Origin: Neonectria sp. B-13
Taxonomy: Eukaryota > Ascomycota > Sordariomycetes > Hypocreales > Nectriaceae
Assembly (NCBI GenBank): GCA_002682825.1
Contig: NOKP01000001.1
Location: 746,501 to 810,500 of the forward strand
Direction of reading: 5' to 3'
DNA length: 64,000 bases
The translations under genes were made by a program, and so were the position numbers. The notes under the pieces are model-generated. The model saw only the letters and a program-made list of their open reading frames with translations. It ran no database searches and was not told the origin of the DNA. Shown one piece after another: positions 35,102-44,926 of this stretch. Numbering within the stretch: position 1 is the first letter of the stretch; each line of letters opens with the position of its first letter.

Positions 35102-35327
35102 TGGACTTGCTAAGTGCCAGACCTTGCTGTGATCGTAGATGGTCCGTCAGCGTACCCCTATCTGCTCCAAACATCTGTCTTGAGACAATGTGTGGGGAAA
35201 CAATAGCTACGATCGCAGAACGCGCGACACGGTAGGGAGAGTACTGCGGTCAGCTCCTGCATTGAGATTCCGTTCTATTAACTACAACCAGTTTGGGACA
35301 TCTAGCTTCCTAGCTCCTTGACAGACA

Positions 35328-36170
35328 TCACAGTCGACTCCCTTTCCATACTGGCTCCCTCTTCTCCGAAAACGCCTTTAGCCCTTCGACTATGTTTTCC
35401 CCCTTCTGTAGTTCGGCAAACTCCTTCTCCAGCGTACATTCAACAGCTCGTTCGACCGCTGCCGTCTCCCATCCTTGGCGAATACCAGCTCGTGTGCAGA
35501 TAATCGCATCTGGGCTGTTCTTTGCAATCATCTCCGCAAACTTGACCGCTTCCTGAACAACCTGCTCTTTGGGAACCACCTTGTTCACAATTCCCCATTG
35601 AAACATCTCCTGCGCTGAAACGTTCCGTCCTGTGAGAGCGAACTCGGATGCCCTCTGTAAGCCGATGGTCCGGATTAGTCGAGGCAGTGCTCCGCCAATG
35701 GCCGCGATTCCACGGCGAACCTCAGGGAGACCGAAGTATGCGTCGTCGGCTGCGACAACCAAGTCACAGTTGACGATAAACTCGCATCCACCGCCCATCG
35801 CCAGGCCGTTCACTGCCGCAATGATGGGCTTCTTCCCTAAGCGCCGACTGAGAGGCTTGAAGGCGGGAGCATTACCCATCCGTTTGCTGGGATCCGCGTC
35901 ATCAGACATTGAGTTGCTCCATTCTTTCAAATCGGCGCCAGCAGAAAAGGCTCTGCCAGTTCCAGTGATGATTGCTACTGAAAGTTTGGGCTCATCGTCA
36001 AACCATTTCCAGACCGAGTCCATTTCCCATTGAGCTGCTGTGGACATGGCATTGAGATCTTTTGGCCTGTCCATGCGCACCAGGACGACGCGAGGAGCGG
36101 GAAATGTGAGCCTCAGAAATGCTGGAGTCGGCGGCGGCGGCGTCGCTGTGGGGTATGAGTTTCCAGACAT
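35328..36170 (-). CDS. enoyl-CoA hydratase/isomerase, crotonase fold, peroxisomal (SRL end)
   Basis: Single-exon gene, 280 aa, start ATG at 36170 (the frame extends upstream only to a non-ATG codon). Crotonase motifs: the oxyanion-hole region AFSAGADLKEW, then NGLAMGGGCEFIVNCDLVVA and AYFGLPEVRRGIAAIGGALPRL. Glu130 and Glu150 are 20 residues apart, as are the two catalytic glutamates of classical crotonase (144 and 164), so hydratase activity is likely. The protein ends GSRL, an accepted PTS1 variant, predicting the peroxisome matrix. It shares an 800-base divergent promoter with the second hydratase at 36971, which carries a copy of the cluster motif. Confidence 0.92.
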   Translation of the reverse strand: MSGNSYPTATPPPPTPAFLRLTFPAPRVVLVRMDRPKDLNAMSTAAQWEMDSVWKWFDDEPKLSVAIITGTGRAFSAGADLKEWSNSMSDDADPSKRMGNAPAFKPLSRRLGKKPIIAAVNGLAMGGGCEFIVNCDLVVAADDAYFGLPEVRRGIAAIGGALPRLIRTIGLQRASEFALTGRNVSAQEMFQWGIVNKVVPKEQVVQEAVKFAEMIAKNSPDAIICTRAGIRQGWETAAVERAVECTLEKEFAELQKGENIVEGLKAFSEKREPVWKGSRL

Positions 36171-36970
36171 GTTCACTGTGTCTTGAGATGAAGAAGTTGA
36201 GGTGGCAGAATGGTTCGGTTGGCGAAAATGTATTGGTAGTTGGAGTGAGTGATTGCCAGTGCGATCAAGTTCCAGCGCAGTACGGATAATACCCAGATTA
36301 AAATGCTCCAGGAATGATAAACATGAAGTTTGAAATATGTGATTGACACAAAAAGGCCAGGCTAATAGCGCTTATTCTGTGTCGAGTAGGCAAGCGATTG
36401 CCGTAACTTCCCCGGCTGTTAGAACGGGGTCCTCTGAGTACCGCAGTCACTCATTTGTCTCGGGCTTCGTCTCCCTCGGCCTTCAACAACAGTCCTAGCA
36501 GCTACTCTCCTGTCTCGATCCAATCCGATGCCCCATATCGCTTGAAACTAGACACACCTGCTGACGCGGACGCCGAGGCTCCTCCTCACAGTCGATAGTC
36601 CGCAAAGTGCGGGGAAGCTGGACAAGCGGCAGACACTAATGATTCATTGCAAGGGCCATGTGAGTCCAAGAACAAGCACCGACATTCAGGGAGATGCGGA
36701 TGGCCGGCAAGCTGTCTCCGAGGAGCGCACTGAGAAGCTCTGCCATACTGCCAGCCCAAGGGCCAGGGTAGTTGTGATTGTATTGTTGTTACCCGGTATC
36801 TTTTTGCCCGCGAGCAACCGAGGTGATATCGCAAGAAACGAGCACCTCACTCTCCTCCGTCGGGCTTGTCAATGATGGTCTAAAATGTGATATTGAATAC
36901 TCATTCTCGCTCATCCGCTTGGCCAGTCAACCCTGCAGTCACTTCCCTCTCAATTCCACCCATCGCCAAC
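36171..36970. other. divergent promoter between the two enoyl-CoA hydratase genes
   Basis: The 800 bases between head-to-head genes contain the full cluster motif at 36636. No gene is visible; open frames at 36590-36875 lack any domain. Confidence 0.55.
36636..36647 (+). promoter_or_regulatory. cluster motif copy 3 of the set
   Basis: CTAATGATTCAT, within CACTAATGATTCATTG. It is about 335 bases upstream of the second hydratase start and 466 bases upstream of the first, between divergent genes. It shares CACTAATGATTCA with the copy at 45288. Confidence 0.6.
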
Positions 36971-37869
36971 ATGTCCACACCACGAACCAAGAACCCCGTC
37001 CCCTCGTGGATTGAGAACCCCTACCCGAATGTCGAACACAGCATCATTAGCTTTCCCCGCAAACACGTCCTCCAAGTCACAATCAACCGGCCGGAGTATC
37101 GCAATTGCCTGCCCGTAGAGGCAACGATTGAGCTCGGCGCGCTCTGGAAGTGGTACGATGCTGAACCTGAGCTGCGATGCGCCGTCTTCACTGGCGCCGG
37201 CGAGAAGGCATTCTGCGCGGGCATGGATCTGAAGCAGAGACTCGATATCATCAAGACCAACGATGTCGCCCACGATTATCCTGCCGGGGGATTCGGCGGT
37301 ATGACGAATAGAACGGGGAAGAAGCCCATTGTCATTGCCTGCAATGGACACGCGCATGGTAAGACAATCTGGCAATCTAGAAGGTACACCAAACTGACAT
37401 TACAGGCGGCGGCTTCGAAATCATCCTCAATGCCGATGTCATCTTCGCTTCGCCGAATGCCACGTTCCGACTCCCCGAGGTACTTCGTGGTGTCTCAGCC
37501 CTCGCGGGAGCCCTCCCCAGAGCGATGTTGCTCTTCGGAAACCACAGAACTATGGACCTTGTATTGACTGGTCGGATACTCTCAGTCGAAGAGGCACTGC
37601 AATGGGGTCTTGTCAAGGAGATTGTGCCCCAGGACAAGCTGCTGGAAAGAACATTGGACTATGCCTCTGAGATTGCCAGTCTAAGCCCAGACAGCGTCAT
37701 CATCTCCCGGCTGGGAGCGCGAGAGGTGTGGGAAACCGGCGTGAGCAGAGCTACGATGAGGGGACAGGAACTGTACGCGGAAGCGATGTTGCGGAGTAAA
37801 AACGCAACCGAGGGTTTGGCTGCGTATCGAGAGAAGCGGGATCCCAACTGGTTCCCGTCGCATATCTAG
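36971..37869 (+). CDS. second enoyl-CoA hydratase/isomerase, crotonase fold
   Basis: 283 aa, join(36971-37358, 37406-37869). The 47-base intron has donor GTAAGA and branch CTGACATTACAG, and restores NGHAHGGGFEIILNAD across the active site. Motifs: AFCAGMDLKQR for the oxyanion hole, then GGGFEI and ATFRLPEVLRGVSALAGALPRA. Glu134 and Glu154 occupy the two catalytic positions. It is about as similar to the first hydratase as two family members in a pathway would be, and it differs in having an intron, so it is not a recent copy. The end is PSHI; SHI fits only the loosest PTS1 rule, so location is uncertain. Divergently transcribed from the SRL-ending hydratase. Confidence 0.92.
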
Positions 37870-38140
37870 AAGTCGCGAATACTCATTTAATTCACCTTTA
37901 CCTTACGCATTTTCCTCCTGTATATCCTTAATTCAATTCACCCAATAAGGCAGGGTCTTGACTCACATAGCGTCGTGCACACTTCACACGGCATCCTCAC
38001 CGTCGTAGCGAGCTTTTAATGCGCGCCGTGATTGGGAATAGTCTTGCAAGTCGGCAAAGGTGTGGTATGTCGCGTCGCGTATTCCAGTGTCCATGAAGGA
38101 TGATCATAATAGATAAATCTAGCCATATATACACCGTTGA

Positions 38141-39214
38141 TTACAGCTTGCTACCGCTCTGCGCCAACTGGGCATAACCGTTGGACAATGCCACGCGCCC
38201 ATCTCCTTTGACAATCGTCTCAAACATAATATCATCAACACCATCCTTGGATCCGACCACCCACATCCTCGTCTCAAGTTCATCGCCAGGATACACCACG
38301 CTCTTGAATCGCGCACCAAACTTCTTAAACCGACTCGGGTCAGAACCTCCGAGCTCCTTCAGGACACCGTGGGCCGCAATGTTCCAGGTGCCCAGGCCGT
38401 GCAGGATGCATCCGTTAAAGCCGGCTCGCTTTCCGAAAGCCTCGTCCGCGTGCATGGGGTTGTAGTCACCACACAGCCGGTAAAGCAAAGCAACCTCCGG
38501 GGTCGTCTGGAACGTGTGCGTGGCGTCTGGAGCTCGGTTGGGCGGCTTGGGGGAAGGCTTGGAGGGACCGCGAGGACCATCATAGCCACCTTGGCCGATG
38601 CCGAAAGCCATAGAGTTCATTTTAGCGTAAACTGTTCCCGTTTTGACATCCACGAGTTCCTGTTCGGCCTCAAGAATCATGGCGCCACCTAATGTAAGAC
38701 ACGAGTCAGCGACGGTAGTCAATAGATTAGCGTTGGTCTTCACCCTTGTCATAAACACCAATGACTTTGTTCTGGATCTCGAGATCCAATCCCTCGGAGC
38801 TGGTGGGAATCGTCTTCAGGATCTCAATCCCTCTCTCTCCGTCCACTGATCTCTGGGCGTCGAACCGCGGTGTTCCAGGAACGTCGGAGGTGGTCATGCG
38901 TGAGATGAAGTCGAAGACATCCTGGTCTGTCTGCTTGAATGCCAGATTGATGGGGAATGTCGGAAAGGTGGCAAACTTGGGATGGAGCTCGTAGAGAAGA
39001 TGCCGCTCGTCGGCCTTGGTTCCAATGGCATTGGCCTGTAGATTTGGTTAATACTTGATGCCTTCAGGCAATGTGAAAGACTTACAAAGAGAAGCACATC
39101 CCTGCGGTTGTAGCTGCATTTTAGAGGTGGGTATTTGTGCCCAGCCGCCTTGCGAAAGTCGACATTGTCGTATCGCCCAGAGGCATTGAGTACAGGCTTA
39201 TCGCTCGAAGTCAT
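38141..39214 (-). CDS. MaoC-type (hot-dog) enoyl-CoA hydratase, peroxisomal (SKL end)
   Basis: 322 aa, complement(38141-38688, 38744-39035, 39086-39214), all joins in frame (LLF-ANAIGTK and YDKG-GAMIL). It resembles hydratase-2 domains of fungal peroxisomal multifunctional proteins, but as a stand-alone enzyme. An N-terminal hot-dog half (YNRRDVLLFANAIG) is followed by the catalytic half with YRLCGDYNPMHADEAFGKR and AGFNGCILHGLGTWN, which holds the Asp and His of the hydratase-2 signature and the downstream LHG loop. The C-terminus is SGSKL, a strong PTS1. Hydratase-2 enzymes hydrate trans-2-enoyl-CoA to the (R)-3-hydroxy product, whereas crotonases give the (S)-product, so the cluster carries both stereochemistries. 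Confidence 0.92.
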
Positions 39215-39624
39215 TTTATCCAGGCTTAATTGAAGAAGAAAAGTATGTTGTTGAGGTCTGAACTGAATGAAGCTGTTGTAGAAGATGAGCTGGACGCTTT
39301 ATTAGTGACTCCCGCTATGTCATTCCACCGCACCACGTAGCTTACCCCGCCGTTTGGATCCCAAGGCCTGGTATTTGCCGAGGCTCGTTCACCTACAGCC
39401 TCGGAGGCTCGGACGGCATCTCGATTCGGCCACCTCTCACCGACGTGATGTTGGGCTTGGAGAGTGCTTGGCACTTGTTTCGTGCAGTCTGGAGGCTGGA
39501 GATTGCCGTCTCAGGATTTATCACATCTCATTTTCGGAACGTGGTTTCTGGGAGGTATTGAAGCGTTTGAGAGATAGCTGGCTATTTGGAAATGGACTAT
39601 TTGACTAACACTGCCATCGCCCTG
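39215..39624. other. intergenic between MaoC gene start and AtuA-1 gene end
   Basis: 410 bases, promoter of the MaoC-type gene. No full cluster motif. The rough half-match ATTAGTGACTC is at 39301, sharing the CACTAAT flank of two full copies on the other strand. No gene seen. Confidence 0.4.
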
Positions 39625-41505
39625 TTACAGCGTCATCCGCGACGAGTTTGCCCGCTGCTCTGCATTCGCACGTCGCTGTTCTTCAACCTGCACCAATTCT
39701 ACCGGCAGTTCAACTACCCTGACCCTCAAAAACTCCGAGATGCTTTTCCCAAACCCATCCAGCACGCTGCTACTGCTTACTCCGTCCTGCAATATCCCCT
39801 TGATCACGAAGTGAACCGCGTTCAAGTGCGGGAACTCGCACCGCTCAACTGAGTAGCGAGGGTCCCAATCGTCAGCCAGGAGTTCAATCAGCTTCGGCAC
39901 AGTCAAGAAGGCCTGTGCAAAGGGAAATGCCATTGGGTCCCGGACCCAGAAGCCGACGTTGGCATTGCCGCCCTTGTCACCGCTGCGGGCAAAGAAGAGA
40001 TCACCAAGCGGGCGCTGGATCAGTCGTCCGGTCGTGGAAGACACATTCACCGGCTCGGAAGTTGCAACCGATTGAAACTCTGGGATCAGCGCTCGCATGT
40101 CTTTGAAGTTTGGTGCCGGGACAGCGTGCTGCGCTCCAGAGACAAAGTGAACCGTCAATCTGGGGAGTGCTTCCTGCTGGATCAGGGCGGGAAAGTAGGA
40201 TACAAACGGCTTCGGCTCCATCGTCCGCCAGTCCATTCCCAGGTGCAGACCACAGTATCCCTGCATCCCATTGTAAAAGATCGCCCTCCTAAACTGAGTA
40301 AACGCCTCCTTCTTCGGGCTTTGTGCAAAGAATCTGAACTGGACGGTGCAGTCTTTCTGGCTCCGCGGGTTGATGGGCGGGGACCCGTATTTCTCTATCG
40401 AGAATGTCGTAAAGTCGTCAAGGTTGATTTGCCCTAGGACTTGGTCCTTCATCAAATTGAACTTGAAGTCCACGTCGCCTCCCGCGGCATATGCTGAGAT
40501 CTCGGCCTGGAACCCGCCCAGAACACTGATTGCAACCTTTGCAGTGTCGGGAGGAGGGATTCCCACGATGCCTGACAGTCGAACTCGGTCTTTGCCCACT
40601 TGTTCAAGAGAGGCACCATCGATCCGTGCCACGACATCGGGATTAAGATATTTCGGCCCTTGGATCTCGTAGAGGAGCTGGCCTTTGCACGTATCCACCG
40701 TCACAGCCCCGTTGGACCCCTCAGGCTTGGTGATGATTGATGTCCCGTCTGCTGCAATCTCGGCAATCGGATACCCGACATGGTGCAGTTGAGCGATCTC
40801 TCGAGCACCACAGTAGTTGCCGCCTGTCACATAGGCACCGCATTCGGTGAGATGTCCGGCCATGAGACTGCCAGCGATTTGGTCGTAGTCGGTGTCTTTC
40901 CAGCCCCAGTACCAGGATGCGAGTGCCATGACGGGAGACGCGTCGCAGCACCGGCCGCAGATTACAATATCGGCGCCATTTTCGAGAGCTTTGATGATTC
41001 CTCTCTGTCCGGTGTACACGTTTGCCGCGAGTATTTGTCTCCCTCCCGCCTCAAACTTCCGGCCCGCTTGGTCGAGGTGCTGCGGGTTTCCGAATTTATT
41101 GTTCCGCATTTGCTCCGTGACATCGTCGCCTTCGACCCAAGCGACCTTCATGTGCCGGATTCCCAAGCTGCGAAAGTACGAATCGACCTTCTCGGCTAAG
41201 CCTTTGGGGTTGAGGGCACCCCCATCATGGACAACTTTGATGCCGTTGTTGGCGACGGCGCGGGCACCCTCTCCGTTTTTCCAGGCCAGTTGTTCGAGGA
41301 AGTTGGGTTCGTAGCCTAGATCGGGTCTCGTTTGCAGTTCAATCGCTTTCCAGGCAATGTTGAACTCGGCTAGGTAGTCGGCCGTAATGGCGTCCACGGC
41401 GCCGCTCGAGGCGAGGCGATACACTTGGTCAAGGCCATCGCCAATTGCACCGGACGCGTTGCCAATCCGAATAGGACGGCGGGTCTTTGTCTCATTCGCT
41501 GACAT
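39625..41505 (-). CDS. AtuA (DUF1446) family protein, paralogue 1
   Basis: Intronless, 626 aa, start ATG at 41505 giving MSANETKTRRPIRIGN. An N-terminal AtuA/DUF1446 domain (about 10-470) has RIGNASGAIGDGLDQVYRL, VNNG-type KVVHDGGALNPKGLAEKV, ADIVICGRCCDASPVMALASWYWGW and TGGNYCGA. A smaller C-terminal domain (about 510-610) has LFFARSGDKGGNANVGFWVRD and LNAVHFVIKG, the AtuA-like ferredoxin-fold tail. AtuA is named from the bacterial acyclic terpene utilisation operon, where its biochemical role is not settled. No peroxisomal tail (ends RMTL), so it is probably cytosolic. Head-to-head with the acyl-CoA ligase at 42056 across a 550-base promoter with a cluster motif in its middle. Confidence 0.92.
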   Translation of the reverse strand: MSANETKTRRPIRIGNASGAIGDGLDQVYRLASSGAVDAITADYLAEFNIAWKAIELQTRPDLGYEPNFLEQLAWKNGEGARAVANNGIKVVHDGGALNPKGLAEKVDSYFRSLGIRHMKVAWVEGDDVTEQMRNNKFGNPQHLDQAGRKFEAGGRQILAANVYTGQRGIIKALENGADIVICGRCCDASPVMALASWYWGWKDTDYDQIAGSLMAGHLTECGAYVTGGNYCGAREIAQLHHVGYPIAEIAADGTSIITKPEGSNGAVTVDTCKGQLLYEIQGPKYLNPDVVARIDGASLEQVGKDRVRLSGIVGIPPPDTAKVAISVLGGFQAEISAYAAGGDVDFKFNLMKDQVLGQINLDDFTTFSIEKYGSPPINPRSQKDCTVQFRFFAQSPKKEAFTQFRRAIFYNGMQGYCGLHLGMDWRTMEPKPFVSYFPALIQQEALPRLTVHFVSGAQHAVPAPNFKDMRALIPEFQSVATSEPVNVSSTTGRLIQRPLGDLFFARSGDKGGNANVGFWVRDPMAFPFAQAFLTVPKLIELLADDWDPRYSVERCEFPHLNAVHFVIKGILQDGVSSSSVLDGFGKSISEFLRVRVVELPVELVQVEEQRRANAEQRANSSRMTL

Positions 41506-42055
41506 CGTGAATGGGGAGGATAGCTTATCGGTGGTGAATACCGTCAATGACTCTGTCTAGAGAATGCCTGACTGGAAGCGTTCAACACGAATGTCCATGT
41601 TGCTTGCTTCATGTTCCGCGAACCGCCTTCAGCCATTTCCGTCCTCGGCAAACAATACCATTGACAAGTCGTTAGCACCGGCCGAGCAAGGCCATATCTC
41701 CTCACTCCTCAGTTCTCTCTCGACTCAACCCCACGCTCGTGCAGCTCGCTATCTCGGTTGAGGCAGCCTAAGATGCGGAGGTGGATTGGCCCTAATGATT
41801 CATCGTGGAGTTGTGGGTCTTCCCCAGACGGAACCGGCATCGACTAATGGAAGCGATCTATAGCGGCTTACTACGCATGGGTCTTGACCAGGGTGGCGGA
41901 AGACATCTCCCAGCTTACTCGGCAAATTGTGGTGAGGATTGCCATGGCTCCAAGAGGTGTCGGATCTATAGCATCATCGTCAAGCTTCAGTTCGAGCTTC
42001 ACCCCAGAACTTGCGCGTGTATGTATGCATTTCGATCACTCAACCAACATTCACC
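41506..42055. other. divergent promoter between AtuA-1 and acyl-CoA ligase
   Basis: 550 bases between head-to-head genes. The cluster motif at 41790 is almost central: about 287 bases from the AtuA-1 start and 264 from the ligase start. No gene in between. Confidence 0.6.
41790..41805 (+). promoter_or_regulatory. cluster motif copy 4 of the set
   Basis: CCCTAATGATTCATCG, identical over all 16 bases to the reverse complement of the copy at 34773-34788. It is placed centrally between two divergent start codons. Confidence 0.65.
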
Positions 42056-43735
42056 ATGACAATTTACAACCTTGATCGAGGGGTTGATATTCCCAAGGAC
42101 CAAAACCTCACCCAGCTCCTTCACTCCTCAGCCTACGATCTCCCTGAGTCACACGTTATCTCGGCCGACAGTCTCACCAATCGAAGCATCACGCTGGGTG
42201 AACTACGAGACCGCACAGGCCGGATCGCCAATGGGTTCAAGCGGAAGCTCAACCCACCAGATCAAGCAAGATGGGCCATTGTTCTCCCCAACAGCGTTGA
42301 GTTTCTGGAGCTCTTCCACTCCATCTTGTGGACCGGAGGCTCTGTCTGTCCAATCAACTATGCGCTAAAAGCAGCCGAAATCGGACATGGAATTGCTGTT
42401 TGTCGGCCTCAATTTGTCGTTGCATTTGGGAAGATCCTTCCTGCCATCAACGAGGCAGTTCAAGTCGCTGCTGCGGAGTTGAAGAAGGAGGGTGTGGAAT
42501 GGAACCCGCCAACCATCTTGACTGTCATCACCAAATCACCAAATCATCTCCATGTACCGGACGACTTCTTGGCTTCAGAGCGATTGGAAATCCCCCACTG
42601 GTATGATACTACAAAGCGGCTTGCATCCATCCATCTGTCGTCCGGAACGACAGGAAAACCCAAGGGAGTTGAACTCACGCACTTCAATTTCGTGGCAAAC
42701 GTGCATCAACTCATCTCACACGATTCATCTCAATTCCATCCTGGATCCAAGACGGTGGCATTCACGCCTTGGGCTCATATTGCCATGACGACCATGCCTA
42801 TGTTTCTAGGGCCCTACACCGGCATGTTCCACCACGCAATGCCCTCATACAATCTCGAGGCCTTTGCGAAGCTGGTGGGATCCAACCAAGCTACTTCTTT
42901 CCAAGGAGTGCCCTCTGTGGTTTTATCTCTGGCCAAGTCCGACGTGACAAAGCGATATGACTTCTCCCGCGCTGCAATCCTCAATGTCGGCGGGGCGCCG
43001 CTTAAAAAGGGCGACTTGGATACCCTCATGTCGCGGGCCCCCTGGAAGATGATACAGGCCTACGGCATGACGGAGGCAGCCGGCTACGTGGCTTATCAAC
43101 GCCTTGATGAGTCTCTCCCGGAGGGCTCGACTGGACAGCTGCTTCCAGGCGTTGAAGCTCGACTAGTCAAGGAAGGGACGGGAAATGATGCGCCTTTGGG
43201 TGGCCCCGGGGAGTTGTGGCTGCGAGGGCCGAATATTACGAGTGGGTACGCCTTCAACGACGAAGCCAACCGAAACGGTTTCCCTGAGGAGGGTTGGTAC
43301 AACACTGGCGATGTCTGCACGATTGACAGAGAGGGGCGTCTTGCAATCGTGGGGCGTACGAAAGAACTCATTAAATACAAGGGGTTTCAAGTATCTCCAG
43401 GGGAGCTTGAATCCTACATCAACTCTCACCCAGACGTAGCCGAAGGCGGAGTTGGAGCTTTATGGGACGAGAGTCAGTTGACCGAGGTGCCCACAGCCTG
43501 GGTGGTGCTCAAACCTCACCTCCTAGAGAAGAACGCGACTGAAAGGAAGACTTCTCTCAAGAATGTCCAACACTGGATAGATGAGCAGGTCAGTGGGTAC
43601 AAAAAGCTACGTGGTGGTGTCTGGGAAGTGAGTAAGCTGCCGAGGAACGCGACAGGGAAGATCCTCAGGAAAGAAATGGTAGAAATGAGGCAAGGACTTT
43701 GCTCTCTGGACAAGAGGTTTGCCTCAAAGCTGTAG
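42056..43735 (+). CDS. acyl-CoA ligase (AMP-forming, 4-coumarate-CoA-ligase-like), peroxisomal (SKL end)
   Basis: Intronless, 559 aa, start ATG at 42056 (MTIYNLDRGVDIP); upstream codons in frame are non-ATG. It activates a carboxylic acid to its CoA thioester via an acyl-adenylate. All adenylation motifs are seen: LSSGTTGKPKGVELTH (phosphate loop), MIQAYGMTEAAG, GELWLRGPNITSGY, GWYNTGDVCTIDREGRLAIVGRTKELIKYKGFQVSPGELE, and the catalytic-lysine motif PRNATGKILRKEM. The C-terminus FASKL is a canonical PTS1, so it acts in the peroxisome. The most likely entry step of the cluster pathway. Acid specificity cannot be read off by eye. Confidence 0.95.
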   Translation: MTIYNLDRGVDIPKDQNLTQLLHSSAYDLPESHVISADSLTNRSITLGELRDRTGRIANGFKRKLNPPDQARWAIVLPNSVEFLELFHSILWTGGSVCPINYALKAAEIGHGIAVCRPQFVVAFGKILPAINEAVQVAAAELKKEGVEWNPPTILTVITKSPNHLHVPDDFLASERLEIPHWYDTTKRLASIHLSSGTTGKPKGVELTHFNFVANVHQLISHDSSQFHPGSKTVAFTPWAHIAMTTMPMFLGPYTGMFHHAMPSYNLEAFAKLVGSNQATSFQGVPSVVLSLAKSDVTKRYDFSRAAILNVGGAPLKKGDLDTLMSRAPWKMIQAYGMTEAAGYVAYQRLDESLPEGSTGQLLPGVEARLVKEGTGNDAPLGGPGELWLRGPNITSGYAFNDEANRNGFPEEGWYNTGDVCTIDREGRLAIVGRTKELIKYKGFQVSPGELESYINSHPDVAEGGVGALWDESQLTEVPTAWVVLKPHLLEKNATERKTSLKNVQHWIDEQVSGYKKLRGGVWEVSKLPRNATGKILRKEMVEMRQGLCSLDKRFASKL

Positions 43736-44166
43736 AGCAGATTAGGGTGTGGATTAATGCGAGATGAGGATGAGGACGAGGACGTTGACTAGATATGTGA
43801 GGCGGCGTCCCAACCAGCTGCCGTCACGACGCTATAGGGTGGCACGACAAGTAACGACGTAGAAAGTACCGAAAACAACTACAATGCACATTAAATCTCT
43901 GAGTGGTGGGCATAACCTTACTTCCTTTCTACCTTATGAAATTCGTGACTACCACATTCCACTCTCCAGATACTGCCATTACCTTTCTCTCAGCGCTTGC
44001 ACGATGACCGGATAAAGTAATGCGAGCTGAGGGGTCAGCCACGCGAGGTGGTGGCCCACCAACCCATGAACCGCAAATACTATAACAGACCAGGCCGATG
44101 GCTAGCTTCGAGCCTATCTATTACACAAATTCTCTTTCTCCCTGTCTGGCATTGACTCATTTCAAA
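43736..44166. other. intergenic between acyl-CoA ligase and ABM-domain gene
   Basis: 430 bases, same-strand spacing. A GATGAG/GACGAG-rich patch lies near 43765-43790. No full cluster motif found. No gene seen. Confidence 0.45.
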
Positions 44167-44926
44167 ATGGCTGAGAGAATATTAGTTGTCGCCCGATTGT
44201 TCACGGTGGAAGGCCGTCGCATTGAGGTTTGTCATTGAGTCCAAGGCCCCGGCATGGAGCTGACGGTTCGTAAAGCTGCTGGATAGACTGCAAGCACTGG
44301 CAGATATTGCCTTGAAAAGCGAACCCGGGACGCTCAAGTATGCTGCCCTCATCCCCCGCGAAGATGACGGCAGGACGGTGTACGCAGTCGAGGAGTAAGT
44401 CAGTCAGAAATGCCTCTCGAACACATACGCTAAACATCTCAGGTACACCGATAAAGCATCTTTCGACGAACACATGTCAAGCGTTGGAGTGAAAGAGATA
44501 AATAAATGGTTTGAAGACGAGAAGGTCCTAGACCCGACCGACACACCCGATGTTCACATTTTGGAGTACCTCCCTGAGTTTCGCTTCACCCGAGCGGAAG
44601 TGCTCCAGCACCCAGATCCTCATGTCATCTTCGCGGAGCTTGACTACATTCCTGGCGAGGTGGAAACCTCTATTCCGTATTGGCGAGCTGTGGTGGAAAC
44701 AGGACGTGATGAGGAACCCGGTACGTTGGTGTACGGAATTCTGAAGGATACTAAAAAGGAGCATCGGCTGTGCTCAATTGAGGCATATGAAAGTCCCGAG
44801 TACTTGAAGGATGTCCATGTGCCGAGCAAGGCCATTCAGAACAGCATCAGCAACACAAAGCATTTGAGAACGGGGTTGAAGCACCACTTTCTGCAGAAGA
44901 AGGGCGGATGGCTGTACAGGGAGTAG
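44167..44926 (+). CDS. protein with two ABM-like (dimeric alpha+beta barrel) domains
   Basis: 220 aa, join(44167-44226, 44276-44394, 44443-44926), introns 49 and 48 bases. The first half, MAERILVVARLFTVEGRRIE then LLDRLQALADIALKSEPGTLKYAA and VEEYTDKASFDEHMSSV, has the ABM pattern: strand, helix, EPGxLxY, xxExYxDxxAxxxH. The second half repeats it with PDPHVIFAELDYIPG, EEPGTLVYGIL, IEAYESPEYLKDVHVPSKAI. ABM-fold proteins include small cofactor-free oxygenases and lyases of aromatic and polyketide compounds as well as dehalogenase-like and regulatory proteins. No catalytic residue can be assigned. It sits inside the CoA cluster, so it may act on the same compound. Confidence 0.8.

Larger units (their letters stand above)
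34307..35327. other. cluster intergenic region with two regulatory-motif copies
   Basis: No gene. It is the 5' side of the TRI12-like transporter and the 3' side of the first enoyl-CoA hydratase. It contains the motif copies at 34775-34788 and 35092-35101, listed separately. Confidence 0.5.

Noticed and set aside
39371..39410. CCGAGGC repeats upstream of the MaoC gene, also near 36569 and 45424
   Set aside because: A 7-mer is expected about eight times in the window by chance, and the string also occurs at 484 outside the cluster.
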